Part shown: positions 20,043 to 31,319 of the stretch, in pieces | Layout: every line of letters begins with the position of its first letter | Position numbering within the stretch: the first letter of the stretch is position 1 | Virus record (IMG/VR): IMGVR_UViG_3300030329_004297 | Coordinates: 1-36,057 of that record | DNA length: 36,057 bases | Source of the DNA: a virus | Reading direction: 5' to 3' (one strand) | Translations under genes and position numbers: made by a program | Notes under the pieces: model-generated | Databases searched by the model: none | What the model saw: the letters and a program-made list of their open reading frames with translations, nothing else | Told to the model about the DNA's origin: nothing

Positions 20043-23000
20043 AGAAGTACAAGAAATTCAAGACTTTAATCAAGGAACAGTAACTACACATTCAGAAAGA
20101 GATATAACCCCTGAAACTGCCGCTTATTCCCTTAATGTAGACCCTTTATCAGAAGATGGTAAGCTAGTAGGAGTTCCTGAAGACAGAATAGTTGCATCTT
20201 TATCTGAAAATGTTCCTTTTGAGCCTTTAAATTACGGACTTCAATGGGGAGCTGCTGCTATTAGAATAGCAGATTTAAGTAAAATACCAGAAGCTTCAAC
20301 AGATGGAGAAGGTAGTAGAGTAATATTTCAAGGAACAAGAGGTGTTTTTGAGATACTAAAATATACTTCATCATATTTTGATACCAGCCAAATAAAAGAT
20401 TCATTACTTAATATTGAAGGAGGTCTTGGAGATAGTACTGGAGAATTATCTAAAGATTCAACAGAGATTCACATTATTGATTGGCCTTATAAAAAATCAG
20501 GTCTTATTAATGTAGGTGATGTAATTGCTCTTAGTTCAGAGACTGATGTTGCCAATATTCCAAAGTCTATAGAGTGGATGCTTGTTACAGGAACTACTCA
20601 AACACTTAATATATTAGAGGTACAAAGAGGATATTATAATACAGAACCTGTTGAATATACTTCACTAGGGTCTAATACGAATATTTATAAATTAACAGGG
20701 CTATCAGGTTGGCTTAATGTCTCTGGATGGCAAACTAATTATAAAAATAATCATATAGGTCAAAATCCTTGTATTATATATGTTGCTAATGCTGGTGCTA
20801 GTTCTGCAGATAATTTAACACATGATGCCACCAATAAAACTATTACAATAACTCAAAATTCACTTGTCAATAATTTAGGGGCAAATGATGCTATAGAAGA
20901 TTTAGTTAAAAATAATGATGTTATAAAAATTATAAATGCTTCAGGTGGTGTAGCTACAGTAAAAGTAGATTATGTGACTGATGGAGTTATAAACTATTCA
21001 AGTATTAGTGGTAGCTTGTCTACACAAACATCAGGTAAATATTGGATAGATTGTAATAAAATAGCTAATGGTAACTTTAGAGCTTATGATACTAGTGCTG
21101 ATGGCAAAGCTCCATATGGATGGACTACTAGTATTAATCCTTCTGGAACTGCCACATATGATGATGTTTATGCTGATGATACTAAGAGTATAGGTTCTCC
21201 TCAATTAGCTACAACAGGTGGAATTACAGGACTCAAAGGCAATGAAAGAGATACTTCTAATAGTAACTATGATTCAACTGAGTCTCCATTCTTAATTTTG
21301 TCAAATGCTAGGGATGTTGCTTCTGCTGTAAATAGTATTACCTTAACTGATGCTTTAGATAAAGATGGCGCTAATACTAGATTTAGAGTTTCTAATCCAT
21401 CATTATTAACCGAAGGAGATACTTTAGTATTATCTCATGGAGTTGGAATTACATTAGTCAATACTAGTGGTAATGCTTATACAGGGACAGATAATAACCC
21501 TTATCTTCAGAATCATTATAATCCAGGATATGCATATGAAAGTATTAATGTTGCAAGTTTTACAGATAATGATGCAATTACTGTTACAGTCCCAACTTCT
21601 ATAGGTGGTACTGGAGTTGGACATATACTTAGATTAGAAGACACATCAAGTGCTTCTTTAACATCGACTGCAGCAAATGCCTATGTAAATATATCTAATG
21701 AAGATGCTGCTGGAGCTAATGCATCAGATGCACAATTAGCTTTAAATATAGTTGCTGCAATAACAGGATGTTCAGATACTGAAAGAGTTATATACGGAAC
21801 AGCTGCTGGTATTGGAGATGCTGAAAATGGAATAGCAGGGATTAGTGCTTCTGTTAATACAGAAACTAACACTAAAGTGGATATATGGCCTACTAATGGA
21901 TTAGCTGAAGAATATGTCAAAGTAACATCTATAGAAGTTAGTCAAGATGCTGGAGGTGATGCTCAACCTGGATTCATAACTGTACAGAGAGCTTATCATG
22001 GAAATCTTCAGGCGCATGCAGCTGGAGCTTCAATAAAAAGAATACTTAGAACTCAAATTAAACAAACTGTAGGAGCTTCTAATTTTGACGCTGTACAAGA
22101 AGGAAAAAGATATAAATTAACTTGGTGGGTAGCTGATATTACTAAAGCTTGGTTAGGTAATAATGATTACCATTTAAAGCCTAGATTGAACTTTAAAATA
22201 GGATGTGCTGGTGGCTATTTATTAGGAGAAGGAGATTGGAGTTCTGATAAAGGTATAGTAGGAGCAAATGGTGAAAAAGCTTGGTTAAATTCTACTAATT
22301 ATTCTACTGCTTTAGACAGTAATAAAAAGACATTAAAAGGTGATTTTGGTGGTAGTATTTACCATACCTTTGCTGGAAATAAAGATATATATAATAACAC
22401 TGCAACAGGATGGGTTAGAGGAAGTATAAGTGATACATATCAAGTAGGGACAGATAATTTTCCTCGTGTAGGAAATACCATGTCTTTCGTACAAGATTCT
22501 GGTACAACTCAAAATGGAAATTGGACATTAGGTGATACGACTGACGATAGTTTTGTTAATAGTGATAATTTCGATTTTTCTAATGGAGTAGCAAGTACTA
22601 GTCTTATCCATTTATCTGGAGCATTACACCCGAAATCTATATTTGGAATCCCAAATATGTTAGGCGAAAAAACTTATTTTGCTGGAGTGAGTGCAGGATT
22701 AGCAGGAGAAACTGTCCCAGCTTCTGATGGCAGCGCTCCTAAAAGAAGAGCTTATATAGAATTTGAAGATTTTGTAGGATGGAATTTATACGATAGAGAT
22801 ACTATATATGCTGTTGATATTTTTATATCTTCTGCTGATGGAAGATTTGCACGTTTTGTAATACCTACCCAAAAAAATCCTACTACTAATTTTGCAGATG
22901 GAAGGTATGTAGGTACACCTTATTATACCACAGTATCAAATGCTTCTGAAGGTTGGCTTAATAGCACCCAAGCTAAAGGGAGGATGTTTTATCTTGTCCC

Positions 23001-26000
23001 TACAGACGGTGGTGATATAGGATATTACCAAGATTTACCAACACAAATAGCTTCTGGAGGAACATGGGTAGGTGATGGTTCAGATAGTAAAGCTGGCTCT
23101 GTTTTAAATGATGGAACAGCTTGGGCTAATAGTTTAAAAGAATGTATAGAAACTGCTTTTAACAACTATCAAGGCGATGGAGTAACTAGATTTACAGTCA
23201 CACAAAATGGTGCTGCATTATGTATAGAAGATGCTATAGGAGGAGATATAGCTGATAATTGGACTGGAGAATATACTGATGCTGCGGGAACGTCTTATGT
23301 AAGGAATGAATTTATGCATTATAGTTACTATAATGTCGACCAATTCTCTACTGGTGGGAAAATGCACTTTACTATAAGAGTAAATACTAGAATGATAAAT
23401 AGTACAGGGTTTATGAATAGTTTTAAATGGGTTGATTCAGACTCTAGTAAAAACGGGCAAAGTCGTACAGATAATGGAACCACTGGTGACCACAAAGGAT
23501 ATCTTAAGGGTGATGGATTGGGTTTTAATTTAGGAAGTATAACATCTGGAGGAGGTTATGCTATTAGTTCTGATAGGGATGTTGTTACAGGATTTCTAAC
23601 ATGTTTTCATATTGGAGCTGACCCTACTGCAGCACAAGGAGTTACTAATTTAGATTTAGCTATAGAGCATGCAAATGGAATGAATGGACGTGTAACTGGT
23701 GCAGTTGCTAATACAGATGAATTAACCTTAACGTTAGTTGATGCAGAAACAGGAGGGCAGAGTCTTGATTTAACTAGAGTACCTGATAGATTAGAAACTA
23801 ATACATCTGAGAGTTTTTCTACACCAAGTTTAGTATCGCATCTTTTCGAATTTTATACTGGAGTCAACAATTCTGGAACAGGGTCAGGTAAAACTCTTAT
23901 TTGGCATAAATGTGAATTTGACTTCACACTACCAAAAGACAAAGATATATCTGAATTAGATGTATATTTTGAATCTGATGGTGAGGTATGGGGAACTAGA
24001 GATGGTTCAACAATAAATAGCGGAGTTGTAGATAAGTATTCATCTTTAATAGGCATAGATTCTATATCTTTAGTTGAAAATGTTGAGATATTACCTTCTA
24101 TAGAAACTGGAACAAATATTACTTCTTCTGCGAGTATAAAAGATTCTAATAATAAAGAATTGCTTTTATATCATGATAAAAATACTAGTTCTTTAAATGT
24201 ATTAGAAGATTTTGGTGACCCTTTAGATGGACATACCAATACATTTATGAGTGCTAATAATATACCTTATGAAGATGTTACATTAAATAAAGCACCTACT
24301 TTTACTAAAAATAATAGAGAGTTTCATATAGGAATGGGGCCTGATAATCCAGCAATATGGGCTGGGTTTTTAAATCATAAACAGTTTGGTACAGATTTTT
24401 CAAATCAATTTATAATAGATAAAAGTGAAGTTGAATCTTTTGATGCAGAGGGAGCTTATTCTATAGATAAATTATGTAGAGCTGGTTTTTGGTTATGCGA
24501 ACTTAATAATGGTGCATCATTTAGTTCTGATAGTACAAAATTAAATTTAAACATTCCTACATCAGAATTTACTGGTAGTGCAACAAATACTCAGGTTAAT
24601 ATTGAACTAGTAGGATTTGATAAACAACACGTAAAATCAGGTACACAAGCGACATTAGATACTAACACATATGAAGCGACATGTATGTATATGCATCCTT
24701 GGCATTATACTTACTCTAATAGTAGTGGTGGTACTGCTCATAAAAATATAAAACTTAGTGGAAGTCAGATATATGTAGATTCTATAAGTAATGATATAAC
24801 TACTGTAACTGGGAAATTTGCTTTCAAAGTGAGCCTCAATTATTCTTACGGAATAGCTCGTGGTACCAACTCTATATTTAGAATTAATGATGTTACTGGA
24901 GCAGTTGAAAAAGGAACTTTGCCTTTTAAAGCGCACAGTATCTGTCCTGCATATAGTCAATCTGAAAATGAAGTAGGAACTACTGGGTCAAGATTTTCAG
25001 GAGGAAGAGTTTGGATTCTTGATAAAGATGGAGGGCAAATACATAAAGTTAATGTAGCTAATGCTGCATGGGAGAATTTTACTGTAGATGTATCTATTAC
25101 TCCTAGATGGTGTACATGGTGGAGTAGTACTGATGCAGATGCAGCATCAAATGAAATTATTACAAAAGATAGACCTCCAACTGATGTAGGATATATGTCA
25201 GATATTGTTGAAACGTGGGGTCTCAAAGGAGATACCGGCTCTATATCTAATGATTCAGATACTAGATTATGGATTCAATTTTATCCAAAAACAGGAGATT
25301 CATTTGGTCCTTTAGATAATTTTATTTATTGTGGAAATACTGATAGTATATCAGGGCCTATAGCTAATGTTAATTTCTGTAATAGAACAATTCCATTAAA
25401 TCATACAGGAGGAGCGACACAAGACGAATTTGACCCAAATGCAAGATATGGGAAAACTTTATCACAACTTAAGGCTGAAAATGTTTCATCAGTTGGTAAT
25501 GCAAATGAAAACATTTCTCAAAGAGGTAGGTTGATTTCTAAAGTGAAATTAAAACCTATAGAAGGAGAATATACAAGATGGGCGTGGTTTAATCCTCAAT
25601 ATATAAATCATAAATGGGTAGCAAATTCATCAGCACAATATCCTACTGAAATACATTATAAAAGAGCAAATGGAAACTGGGATTATGATGACGTAACACA
25701 ACCTAATACATCTATAGGTCTTAGGAATTATGCTGAAAATATAGGATGGGATTCAGATGCTCCTTCATTTAAAATGATTAAATTTGGATTAATAGGATTA
25801 GGAGATAATGATTTTGATGGAGTAATAGATGGAACAGGATTACCAGTTTCTAGTGCGGCTAATGTAAATATAGGTTTTGAAAATGGAAAAGATTGTTCTA
25901 GTCATGCTGCAGCAGTATTAATGCAAACTGATGCAAAATGGATTTTAAATGGACAAGTAGCTTTTGGTCAGGGACAATCGGGTTTTTATGAAGGACAGGG

Positions 26001-29000
26001 TGATGGATATTCTGTTATGGGACTTCAACATTCAGGAGAGGGATTTACTGATAATCATTTTGGTAGAACTGCAGAATTATATAAACCTGATGCCTTTTTT
26101 ATGGTAACCTCTGATATATGGAAAATGGAAAAAGCTGATTCTAGTTCTAGCTATAATGATAATGCAAATGCAAATAGTAAAGGAGCGCATTTAATACCAA
26201 CGGAAAATAATAATCCAAAATTCAGTCATGCTTCTAAAGATACTGATTCTACGCATGATGGTTCAGGAGCTAGTGGACAGTTAGAGCATTGGTCTTCTAG
26301 TGACTGGACTGATTCAGATAGAAATCAATTTAAAGATAGAGTTCATGTATTTAGGACTGCAGATAAGCATCATTTGTCAATAGGTAATAATTTATTATTC
26401 GCTTCTCCCAACGAAGCAACTGGTCGTGGTAGTTTTATATTTGGACAAGAGAATTTCCATAATGCTACAGAATATGGTCATTTATGTCCTGTTGTAGGAA
26501 TTATTGATGATTATCATTTCTTAATGCAAGTTACTCATGGAGGAAATGGTAGGCAAGGACCTTATACTACAGTTGGTTTAGCTGGAGCAAGTGATTTTTT
26601 AGCGGCTGGTACTTTTGTAGATAATTTGACAGATGCATTATCAGGTGGTACTGTCACTCATAAAGGAACTGAAGTAGACTATTTAAATTGGAAAGTTGGA
26701 GGGTCTAATTTTGATGCAGCAAATTATATTAACCCTGATGGAGAATTATCTAGAAAAGATGGAGGTAGATATACTTTAGATGACACTTATATAGAAGGTA
26801 GTGGAGTAAAATTCTTTTCCGATGGTAATATGATTGGAACTTATTTATATGATGGGACAAATAATGATGCAAGCTATGGTAAGCCTCAAGGAGTTAGTGT
26901 TTTTCCAACAAGCTTATTAAGTTTTTGTCATGGAAGAATGATACGTCCGTTAGGAGATACAGATGTTTCAGGAGTATCTAATTTTAATATAGATAATAGT
27001 ATATCTTTATATATGGCTAGTTCTCCAGATAGACCTGTAGGATTACACGATTATAACGAAGGAGCTACATGTAATGCAGAACCAAGTAGTCATCTTTGTC
27101 ATACTAAATTATATATGACACAAATATCTGGTACTGGAACTCTTATGTATTCTTTTGATTGGGATAATATAATGCCTGATACTAATAGAGCTACTTATGA
27201 AGGAGTTGATTATTCAAATGAAGTAAGTTCTAAACTACGTTCAACTCACAGGCCGTTTGGAACATATGAATTAGGAGATAGAACATCCCGTTATCGTAGA
27301 GACACTACTTTGATGAGATTTTATAATATGCATGCTAATGATGACACACATTTATCAGCAAAAGGAAGATTTATATTAAATGGTTCACGTAATGCTCAAA
27401 GTGATAATGCTGGAAATGATGGAGACCAAGTAGGAAGTGGAGGTACACTTGCACAGAATTTCATGATACCAGGTGGTTTTATGATTAAAACTGGAGCTAG
27501 TCATTGGGATGACACTCAATTTCAGGCTCAAACAGAAGACTATGAATGGTTTGCTGCTGGACATGCAGGCATAATACTTGGTGGAGATAGACATAGTTTA
27601 ATTTGGAACGCTAATAATGGAAAGTTACATGAAGATGGTTCTCTTTTTTCTCCTTATGGAGAATATCATTCTCCTTTCTTAAGAAAAGGAGGCTTAAATG
27701 ATTTTATTGCAATTTGGTCTCATAACTCTCCAATAAGGGAAATTGGAAATAGTAATAACTCCTATCTCAACTTTGATGAAGTAGGATATAATACTACAAT
27801 ACCTGGTTTTTCAACTCAATGGTGTAGAGGAATAGGTAGAAGTGTTGCTAGAAAAATAATCAGTTCTTATGCAACATGTGGAGGGTATGATGACCAAGCG
27901 AGCATAACTGATGACAGCGGTACTTTAGTTTCTAAAGGTGGATGGCAAACACAGACTATATTACCATCTGGTAGTTCTACTGTACGTTCAGACTTTACAG
28001 ATTATGGCTTTGATGGAAACAATATGTTATTATGCAATGATAGTATAGAGAATAAAATGACTTTTGATGTAGTTAGAGGAGAAATATTCCTAAGAACTCA
28101 TTATCCTTTGCCAGGTACTCCTGGAGCAGTAGCTGGTGACTCTGTTACCTTTATACAATCAAGAGATGCTGCATTAGCGCCTGTTAGGTTAGATTTAGAA
28201 TTATTACCTGCTTATACAGGATATTATGGACCAGGCACTAAAGCACCTGTTAAGGTTACAGGTGTAGGGAACCAAATAAAGATAGTTTTAGGAAAACCTT
28301 GTAGAGGAGATGATGAGGGAGATTGGCAACCTTATGGACAAAATCCAGGTCTCAGAGGAGAAAATGAAACTGATAATGAACATAATCTTAAATATATTTA
28401 CGACCCCTTTGATAATAATAATAAAGTAAGAATATCAGGAACTGCTAGTTATAATGGTGATTATATATGTGGTGATGATGCTTCTTATGGAAGATTTGCG
28501 GGAGTCTATGAAGGAAATTCATCTGGACAGGAAATGGGTTTTATAGAACCCTTGGGGGGCTCAGAAATGTCTAATCCTGCTTTTATAGAAGGTTCACAAG
28601 GATTAAGTATTTCTGGAAGGAATTATGCTACGCATAATATAAATGGTATTTCAGGTAGAATTAATTTAAGTAGACATGCTAGTAATTTTTATACTCTATT
28701 TATGGGAGCATCTAAAGCTGGGAAATTTAAAACAGGACGGATTCAGAGGAGTTTGTCAGTATCATCAGGAAATAAATATAAATATAATCAATATAATGGT
28801 AGTTTTCCTGATGGAGATGTAGATAAGTCTCATAGTTTTTTACCTCATTCAAGTGAAAATCATTGGAATTTTACCAACAATCCTAATTATTTAATGCAAA
28901 ATGAAGATGCTCACTTATGGGAGGCTGATGTAACATTTCTTATAGAACCAGCATCAGCTGCAAATGCAGGAGATGCACATTTCGTAAGTACTATAGATTA

Positions 29001-30396
29001 TTTTTACAAAGTATCTCTTGTCTATGATGGATATCAAGAAGGCCCTTTAAGTGAAACATCTTGGGGTATTACTAATATAAATGGAACTAATACTTATGAA
29101 AAGTTTAATGTTACTTTATCAGTTAATAATCCTAATAAAAGACTTACTTCAATTTGTTTATATAGAAAAAATGGTACAAATAATTTATATAGACTTGTTT
29201 CTGAAGTATCTACAAATAATGCTTTATGGGAGGTGTCAGGAAATGAGTATAAAATTACAATACTTGATGATGGAGGACTTGGAGCTACTTTTGAATCTAG
29301 AGCAGGTTTTTCAGAAGTACTAACTAATCCTTTTGTCAAATATGGAATAGGTACTTCTATTGCAGGTTATCATTTTGTGACAGACTGTTCTCATCCTCAA
29401 ATAGAAGATGCATCTCACATGATATTTAGGTCATTACCAGGTCAATTTGATTTATTTAATTGGGCTAATGATTTTATGGCTTTACCTACAAAAGCAACTG
29501 CTTTAGCTAATTTTGCTGGAAGACTATATGCTTTCGATGAAATTAATACATACAGGATAAATCCTGAAACTTTAGTAATAGAAGATACATTCCATGGTTC
29601 TGGATGTTTAAATGAAAGAAGCTTAATAGTTACTGATTTTGGTATGTTTTATTGTGATAGGAATAATGCTTATATGCATGATGGACAATCTCCTAGAATA
29701 ATATCTCAGTCTATTAAAAAAGGAGGTGGTTCTGATATAAGTAATTTTAATATTTCTGATTTTAGCTGGGAAAAGACTGTAGGGGCAAAGGATTCTATGA
29801 AACCTTTCATATCATTTGACAATAAAAGAAATGCTGTTTTATTCTTTGTTGAGAAACCAGGAGATGAATTAGTTAATCATTCAAGATATTATTGCTGGGC
29901 TTATTCTATATTATTATCAAGATGGGATTTATGGGAAGTTTCTACAGGAGATAATGGTTCAGGAGTATTTGACTCAAGTAAAGTTGTAGCTCCAAGTAGT
30001 ATTATTTCTACTTTAGATGGCAAGAGTTTTATGACTATGGGAGATTATTTAATAAACTTCTTAGGAGGTACTAATAAAAAACCTTGGCAATTTCTAAGTA
30101 AGAAATTAACTGTAGGTACGCATAGTCAAAAGAAAGTTTGGAAAAACATACAATTAATAGGAAATGATGATGATGTTACAACCTCTGTTGGAGACCCTAA
30201 AGGGAGTATTTCAATAGCTATAGATGATACTGTTATAGGAAGCTCTGATAGAACATTTACTAAAGATACTCCTGATGGTAAAGTAACCATTAAAGGAACT
30301 TCAAAAACTGGCAGATATTTACAATTCTTACTTACAGAGATGACTGAATCTGTTGATGCTATAGGAATAGTATTTAGAAGAAAAGGAATTAAATAA
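20035..30396 (+). CDS. Giant tail protein, nozzle-like ends with very large insertion, 3453 aa
   Basis: The N-terminus (IQDFNQGTVTT...DITPETAAYSLNVDPLSEDGKLVGVP, residues about 7-47) and the C-terminal 450 residues (for example ALANFAGRLYAFDEINTYRI, then FYCDRNNAYMHDGQSPRIIS, ending in DAIGIVFRRKGIK) look like the beta-propeller of podoviral tail-nozzle proteins (T7 gp12 type). Between them are roughly 2900 residues of beta-rich modules with Asn, Gly, Ser and Asp turns, Trp-rich carbohydrate-binding-like segments (RYKLTWWVAD), and an FN3-like segment just before the C-terminal part (about residue 2980). A normal nozzle has about 500-800 residues. Likely the tail nozzle or a tail hub bearing an enormous receptor-binding insertion. 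Membrane segments and catalytic motifs are not visible. It follows the metallophosphoesterase and overlaps the next gene by one base. Confidence 0.75.
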   Translation: MPKEVQEIQDFNQGTVTTHSERDITPETAAYSLNVDPLSEDGKLVGVPEDRIVASLSENVPFEPLNYGLQWGAAAIRIADLSKIPEASTDGEGSRVIFQGTRGVFEILKYTSSYFDTSQIKDSLLNIEGGLGDSTGELSKDSTEIHIIDWPYKKSGLINVGDVIALSSETDVANIPKSIEWMLVTGTTQTLNILEVQRGYYNTEPVEYTSLGSNTNIYKLTGLSGWLNVSGWQTNYKNNHIGQNPCIIYVANAGASSADNLTHDATNKTITITQNSLVNNLGANDAIEDLVKNNDVIKIINASGGVATVKVDYVTDGVINYSSISGSLSTQTSGKYWIDCNKIANGNFRAYDTSADGKAPYGWTTSINPSGTATYDDVYADDTKSIGSPQLATTGGITGLKGNERDTSNSNYDSTESPFLILSNARDVASAVNSITLTDALDKDGANTRFRVSNPSLLTEGDTLVLSHGVGITLVNTSGNAYTGTDNNPYLQNHYNPGYAYESINVASFTDNDAITVTVPTSIGGTGVGHILRLEDTSSASLTSTAANAYVNISNEDAAGANASDAQLALNIVAAITGCSDTERVIYGTAAGIGDAENGIAGISASVNTETNTKVDIWPTNGLAEEYVKVTSIEVSQDAGGDAQPGFITVQRAYHGNLQAHAAGASIKRILRTQIKQTVGASNFDAVQEGKRYKLTWWVADITKAWLGNNDYHLKPRLNFKIGCAGGYLLGEGDWSSDKGIVGANGEKAWLNSTNYSTALDSNKKTLKGDFGGSIYHTFAGNKDIYNNTATGWVRGSISDTYQVGTDNFPRVGNTMSFVQDSGTTQNGNWTLGDTTDDSFVNSDNFDFSNGVASTSLIHLSGALHPKSIFGIPNMLGEKTYFAGVSAGLAGETVPASDGSAPKRRAYIEFEDFVGWNLYDRDTIYAVDIFISSADGRFARFVIPTQKNPTTNFADGRYVGTPYYTTVSNASEGWLNSTQAKGRMFYLVPTDGGDIGYYQDLPTQIASGGTWVGDGSDSKAGSVLNDGTAWANSLKECIETAFNNYQGDGVTRFTVTQNGAALCIEDAIGGDIADNWTGEYTDAAGTSYVRNEFMHYSYYNVDQFSTGGKMHFTIRVNTRMINSTGFMNSFKWVDSDSSKNGQSRTDNGTTGDHKGYLKGDGLGFNLGSITSGGGYAISSDRDVVTGFLTCFHIGADPTAAQGVTNLDLAIEHANGMNGRVTGAVANTDELTLTLVDAETGGQSLDLTRVPDRLETNTSESFSTPSLVSHLFEFYTGVNNSGTGSGKTLIWHKCEFDFTLPKDKDISELDVYFESDGEVWGTRDGSTINSGVVDKYSSLIGIDSISLVENVEILPSIETGTNITSSASIKDSNNKELLLYHDKNTSSLNVLEDFGDPLDGHTNTFMSANNIPYEDVTLNKAPTFTKNNREFHIGMGPDNPAIWAGFLNHKQFGTDFSNQFIIDKSEVESFDAEGAYSIDKLCRAGFWLCELNNGASFSSDSTKLNLNIPTSEFTGSATNTQVNIELVGFDKQHVKSGTQATLDTNTYEATCMYMHPWHYTYSNSSGGTAHKNIKLSGSQIYVDSISNDITTVTGKFAFKVSLNYSYGIARGTNSIFRINDVTGAVEKGTLPFKAHSICPAYSQSENEVGTTGSRFSGGRVWILDKDGGQIHKVNVANAAWENFTVDVSITPRWCTWWSSTDADAASNEIITKDRPPTDVGYMSDIVETWGLKGDTGSISNDSDTRLWIQFYPKTGDSFGPLDNFIYCGNTDSISGPIANVNFCNRTIPLNHTGGATQDEFDPNARYGKTLSQLKAENVSSVGNANENISQRGRLISKVKLKPIEGEYTRWAWFNPQYINHKWVANSSAQYPTEIHYKRANGNWDYDDVTQPNTSIGLRNYAENIGWDSDAPSFKMIKFGLIGLGDNDFDGVIDGTGLPVSSAANVNIGFENGKDCSSHAAAVLMQTDAKWILNGQVAFGQGQSGFYEGQGDGYSVMGLQHSGEGFTDNHFGRTAELYKPDAFFMVTSDIWKMEKADSSSSYNDNANANSKGAHLIPTENNNPKFSHASKDTDSTHDGSGASGQLEHWSSSDWTDSDRNQFKDRVHVFRTADKHHLSIGNNLLFASPNEATGRGSFIFGQENFHNATEYGHLCPVVGIIDDYHFLMQVTHGGNGRQGPYTTVGLAGASDFLAAGTFVDNLTDALSGGTVTHKGTEVDYLNWKVGGSNFDAANYINPDGELSRKDGGRYTLDDTYIEGSGVKFFSDGNMIGTYLYDGTNNDASYGKPQGVSVFPTSLLSFCHGRMIRPLGDTDVSGVSNFNIDNSISLYMASSPDRPVGLHDYNEGATCNAEPSSHLCHTKLYMTQISGTGTLMYSFDWDNIMPDTNRATYEGVDYSNEVSSKLRSTHRPFGTYELGDRTSRYRRDTTLMRFYNMHANDDTHLSAKGRFILNGSRNAQSDNAGNDGDQVGSGGTLAQNFMIPGGFMIKTGASHWDDTQFQAQTEDYEWFAAGHAGIILGGDRHSLIWNANNGKLHEDGSLFSPYGEYHSPFLRKGGLNDFIAIWSHNSPIREIGNSNNSYLNFDEVGYNTTIPGFSTQWCRGIGRSVARKIISSYATCGGYDDQASITDDSGTLVSKGGWQTQTILPSGSSTVRSDFTDYGFDGNNMLLCNDSIENKMTFDVVRGEIFLRTHYPLPGTPGAVAGDSVTFIQSRDAALAPVRLDLELLPAYTGYYGPGTKAPVKVTGVGNQIKIVLGKPCRGDDEGDWQPYGQNPGLRGENETDNEHNLKYIYDPFDNNNKVRISGTASYNGDYICGDDASYGRFAGVYEGNSSGQEMGFIEPLGGSEMSNPAFIEGSQGLSISGRNYATHNINGISGRINLSRHASNFYTLFMGASKAGKFKTGRIQRSLSVSSGNKYKYNQYNGSFPDGDVDKSHSFLPHSSENHWNFTNNPNYLMQNEDAHLWEADVTFLIEPASAANAGDAHFVSTIDYFYKVSLVYDGYQEGPLSETSWGITNINGTNTYEKFNVTLSVNNPNKRLTSICLYRKNGTNNLYRLVSEVSTNNALWEVSGNEYKITILDDGGLGATFESRAGFSEVLTNPFVKYGIGTSIAGYHFVTDCSHPQIEDASHMIFRSLPGQFDLFNWANDFMALPTKATALANFAGRLYAFDEINTYRINPETLVIEDTFHGSGCLNERSLIVTDFGMFYCDRNNAYMHDGQSPRIISQSIKKGGGSDISNFNISDFSWEKTVGAKDSMKPFISFDNKRNAVLFFVEKPGDELVNHSRYYCWAYSILLSRWDLWEVSTGDNGSGVFDSSKVVAPSSIISTLDGKSFMTMGDYLINFLGGTNKKPWQFLSKKLTVGTHSQKKVWKNIQLIGNDDDVTTSVGDPKGSISIAIDDTVIGSSDRTFTKDTPDGKVTIKGTSKTGRYLQFLLTEMTESVDAIGIVFRRKGIK

Positions 30397-31256
30397 TGCC
30401 GCCTACAGGAGGGACATCATTAAGTAAATTTAAAAAGATAAAAAAATCAGGATTGACAGCTCCTAAAGTTCAAAATCAAGAAGTTCAAAGAGCTATTGAA
30501 AAAATCTATGAAGATTTAAATAAATTAAAAGACGGAACAAACACTCCAGGAGAAACAGATAGCGAAGAATTTGAAGGCAATCCTGGGGATATAAGAGTTA
30601 TTAAAACTGGTAAAAAGGTTACAGGCGGTGGTTATATCTATAACCTAGAAGTAAAAGGGGAAGATGGTTGGTTTGCAGCTAGTGTAGCTGGTAAACCTAT
30701 TCCATACTATACTGTAGGTTCTAAGAAAAAATATGAAACTACAGAGGTTGTTGTAAATGAAGAAGGTGATTTAGAAACAAATGAAACAACATATTTAGAG
30801 CAATCTGATATACAAGAATTAATAAACGAATCAATAGGCAATATATCTATTCCAAGTATAGCTGGACTTTTAACAGCACAAGATTTAGAACCAGATTTTG
30901 ATTCTGGATGGATAGACTTAGACCAATTGAATAGTGGAAAAAGGAATTATGAATTTAATCATAATTTAAATTTTGGTAATGGAGTTCCTAAGAGGATAAT
31001 GGCTTTTGTGAGAGACGATTATGGAGCTAGTGTTCCTGAAGGCCAACCAGCTACGAATAAAATATATCCATGGAAAAGATTCGCACATGATATTGGTGGG
31101 TGGTCAGGAATGGATTGGAGCATTGATAATGAAAAATTATATATGAGATGCTATGATGGTTATTTTGTTTTTTGGACTATGCAAACTGACGTTGATGTTG
31201 CTCCAGCTCATCAACATTGGAATAGAATAAGTGGAAGAATACTTATGTGGAAATAA
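30396..31256 (+). CDS. Tail-associated protein, possible fibre, 286 aa
   Basis: It has a short basic N-terminus and a helix (QEVQRAIEKIYEDLNKL, about 30-50), a beta-rich middle with VTGGGYIYNLEVKGEDGWF, a second short helix around QSDIQELINESI, and a C-terminal domain (about 170-286) beginning DFDSGWIDLDQL and ending RISGRILMWK. This layout, coil then globular end, fits a trimeric tail fibre or a tip that contacts the receptor. It is translated in one-base overlap with the giant tail gene, supporting a tail role. No family is recognised with certainty. Confidence 0.65.
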   Translation: MPPTGGTSLSKFKKIKKSGLTAPKVQNQEVQRAIEKIYEDLNKLKDGTNTPGETDSEEFEGNPGDIRVIKTGKKVTGGGYIYNLEVKGEDGWFAASVAGKPIPYYTVGSKKKYETTEVVVNEEGDLETNETTYLEQSDIQELINESIGNISIPSIAGLLTAQDLEPDFDSGWIDLDQLNSGKRNYEFNHNLNFGNGVPKRIMAFVRDDYGASVPEGQPATNKIYPWKRFAHDIGGWSGMDWSIDNEKLYMRCYDGYFVFWTMQTDVDVAPAHQHWNRISGRILMWK

Positions 31257-31261
31257 AAATG

Positions 31262-31291
31262 TTGCTTTTAAATAACAAATATATGTATATT
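31262..31291 (+). promoter_or_regulatory. Promoter-like site of the second late unit
   Basis: TTGCTT (31262-31267), an 18-base spacer and TATATT (31286-31291) inside TGTATATTATGATAC. The same TGTATATTAT string and spacing occur at 1936-1967 before the first late gene. It fills most of the only sizeable gap downstream of the giant gene. The next ATG is 29 bases further on, after GGAG. Confidence 0.5.
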
Positions 31292-31319
31292 ATGATACTG
31301 GAAACTATGGAGAATTTAT

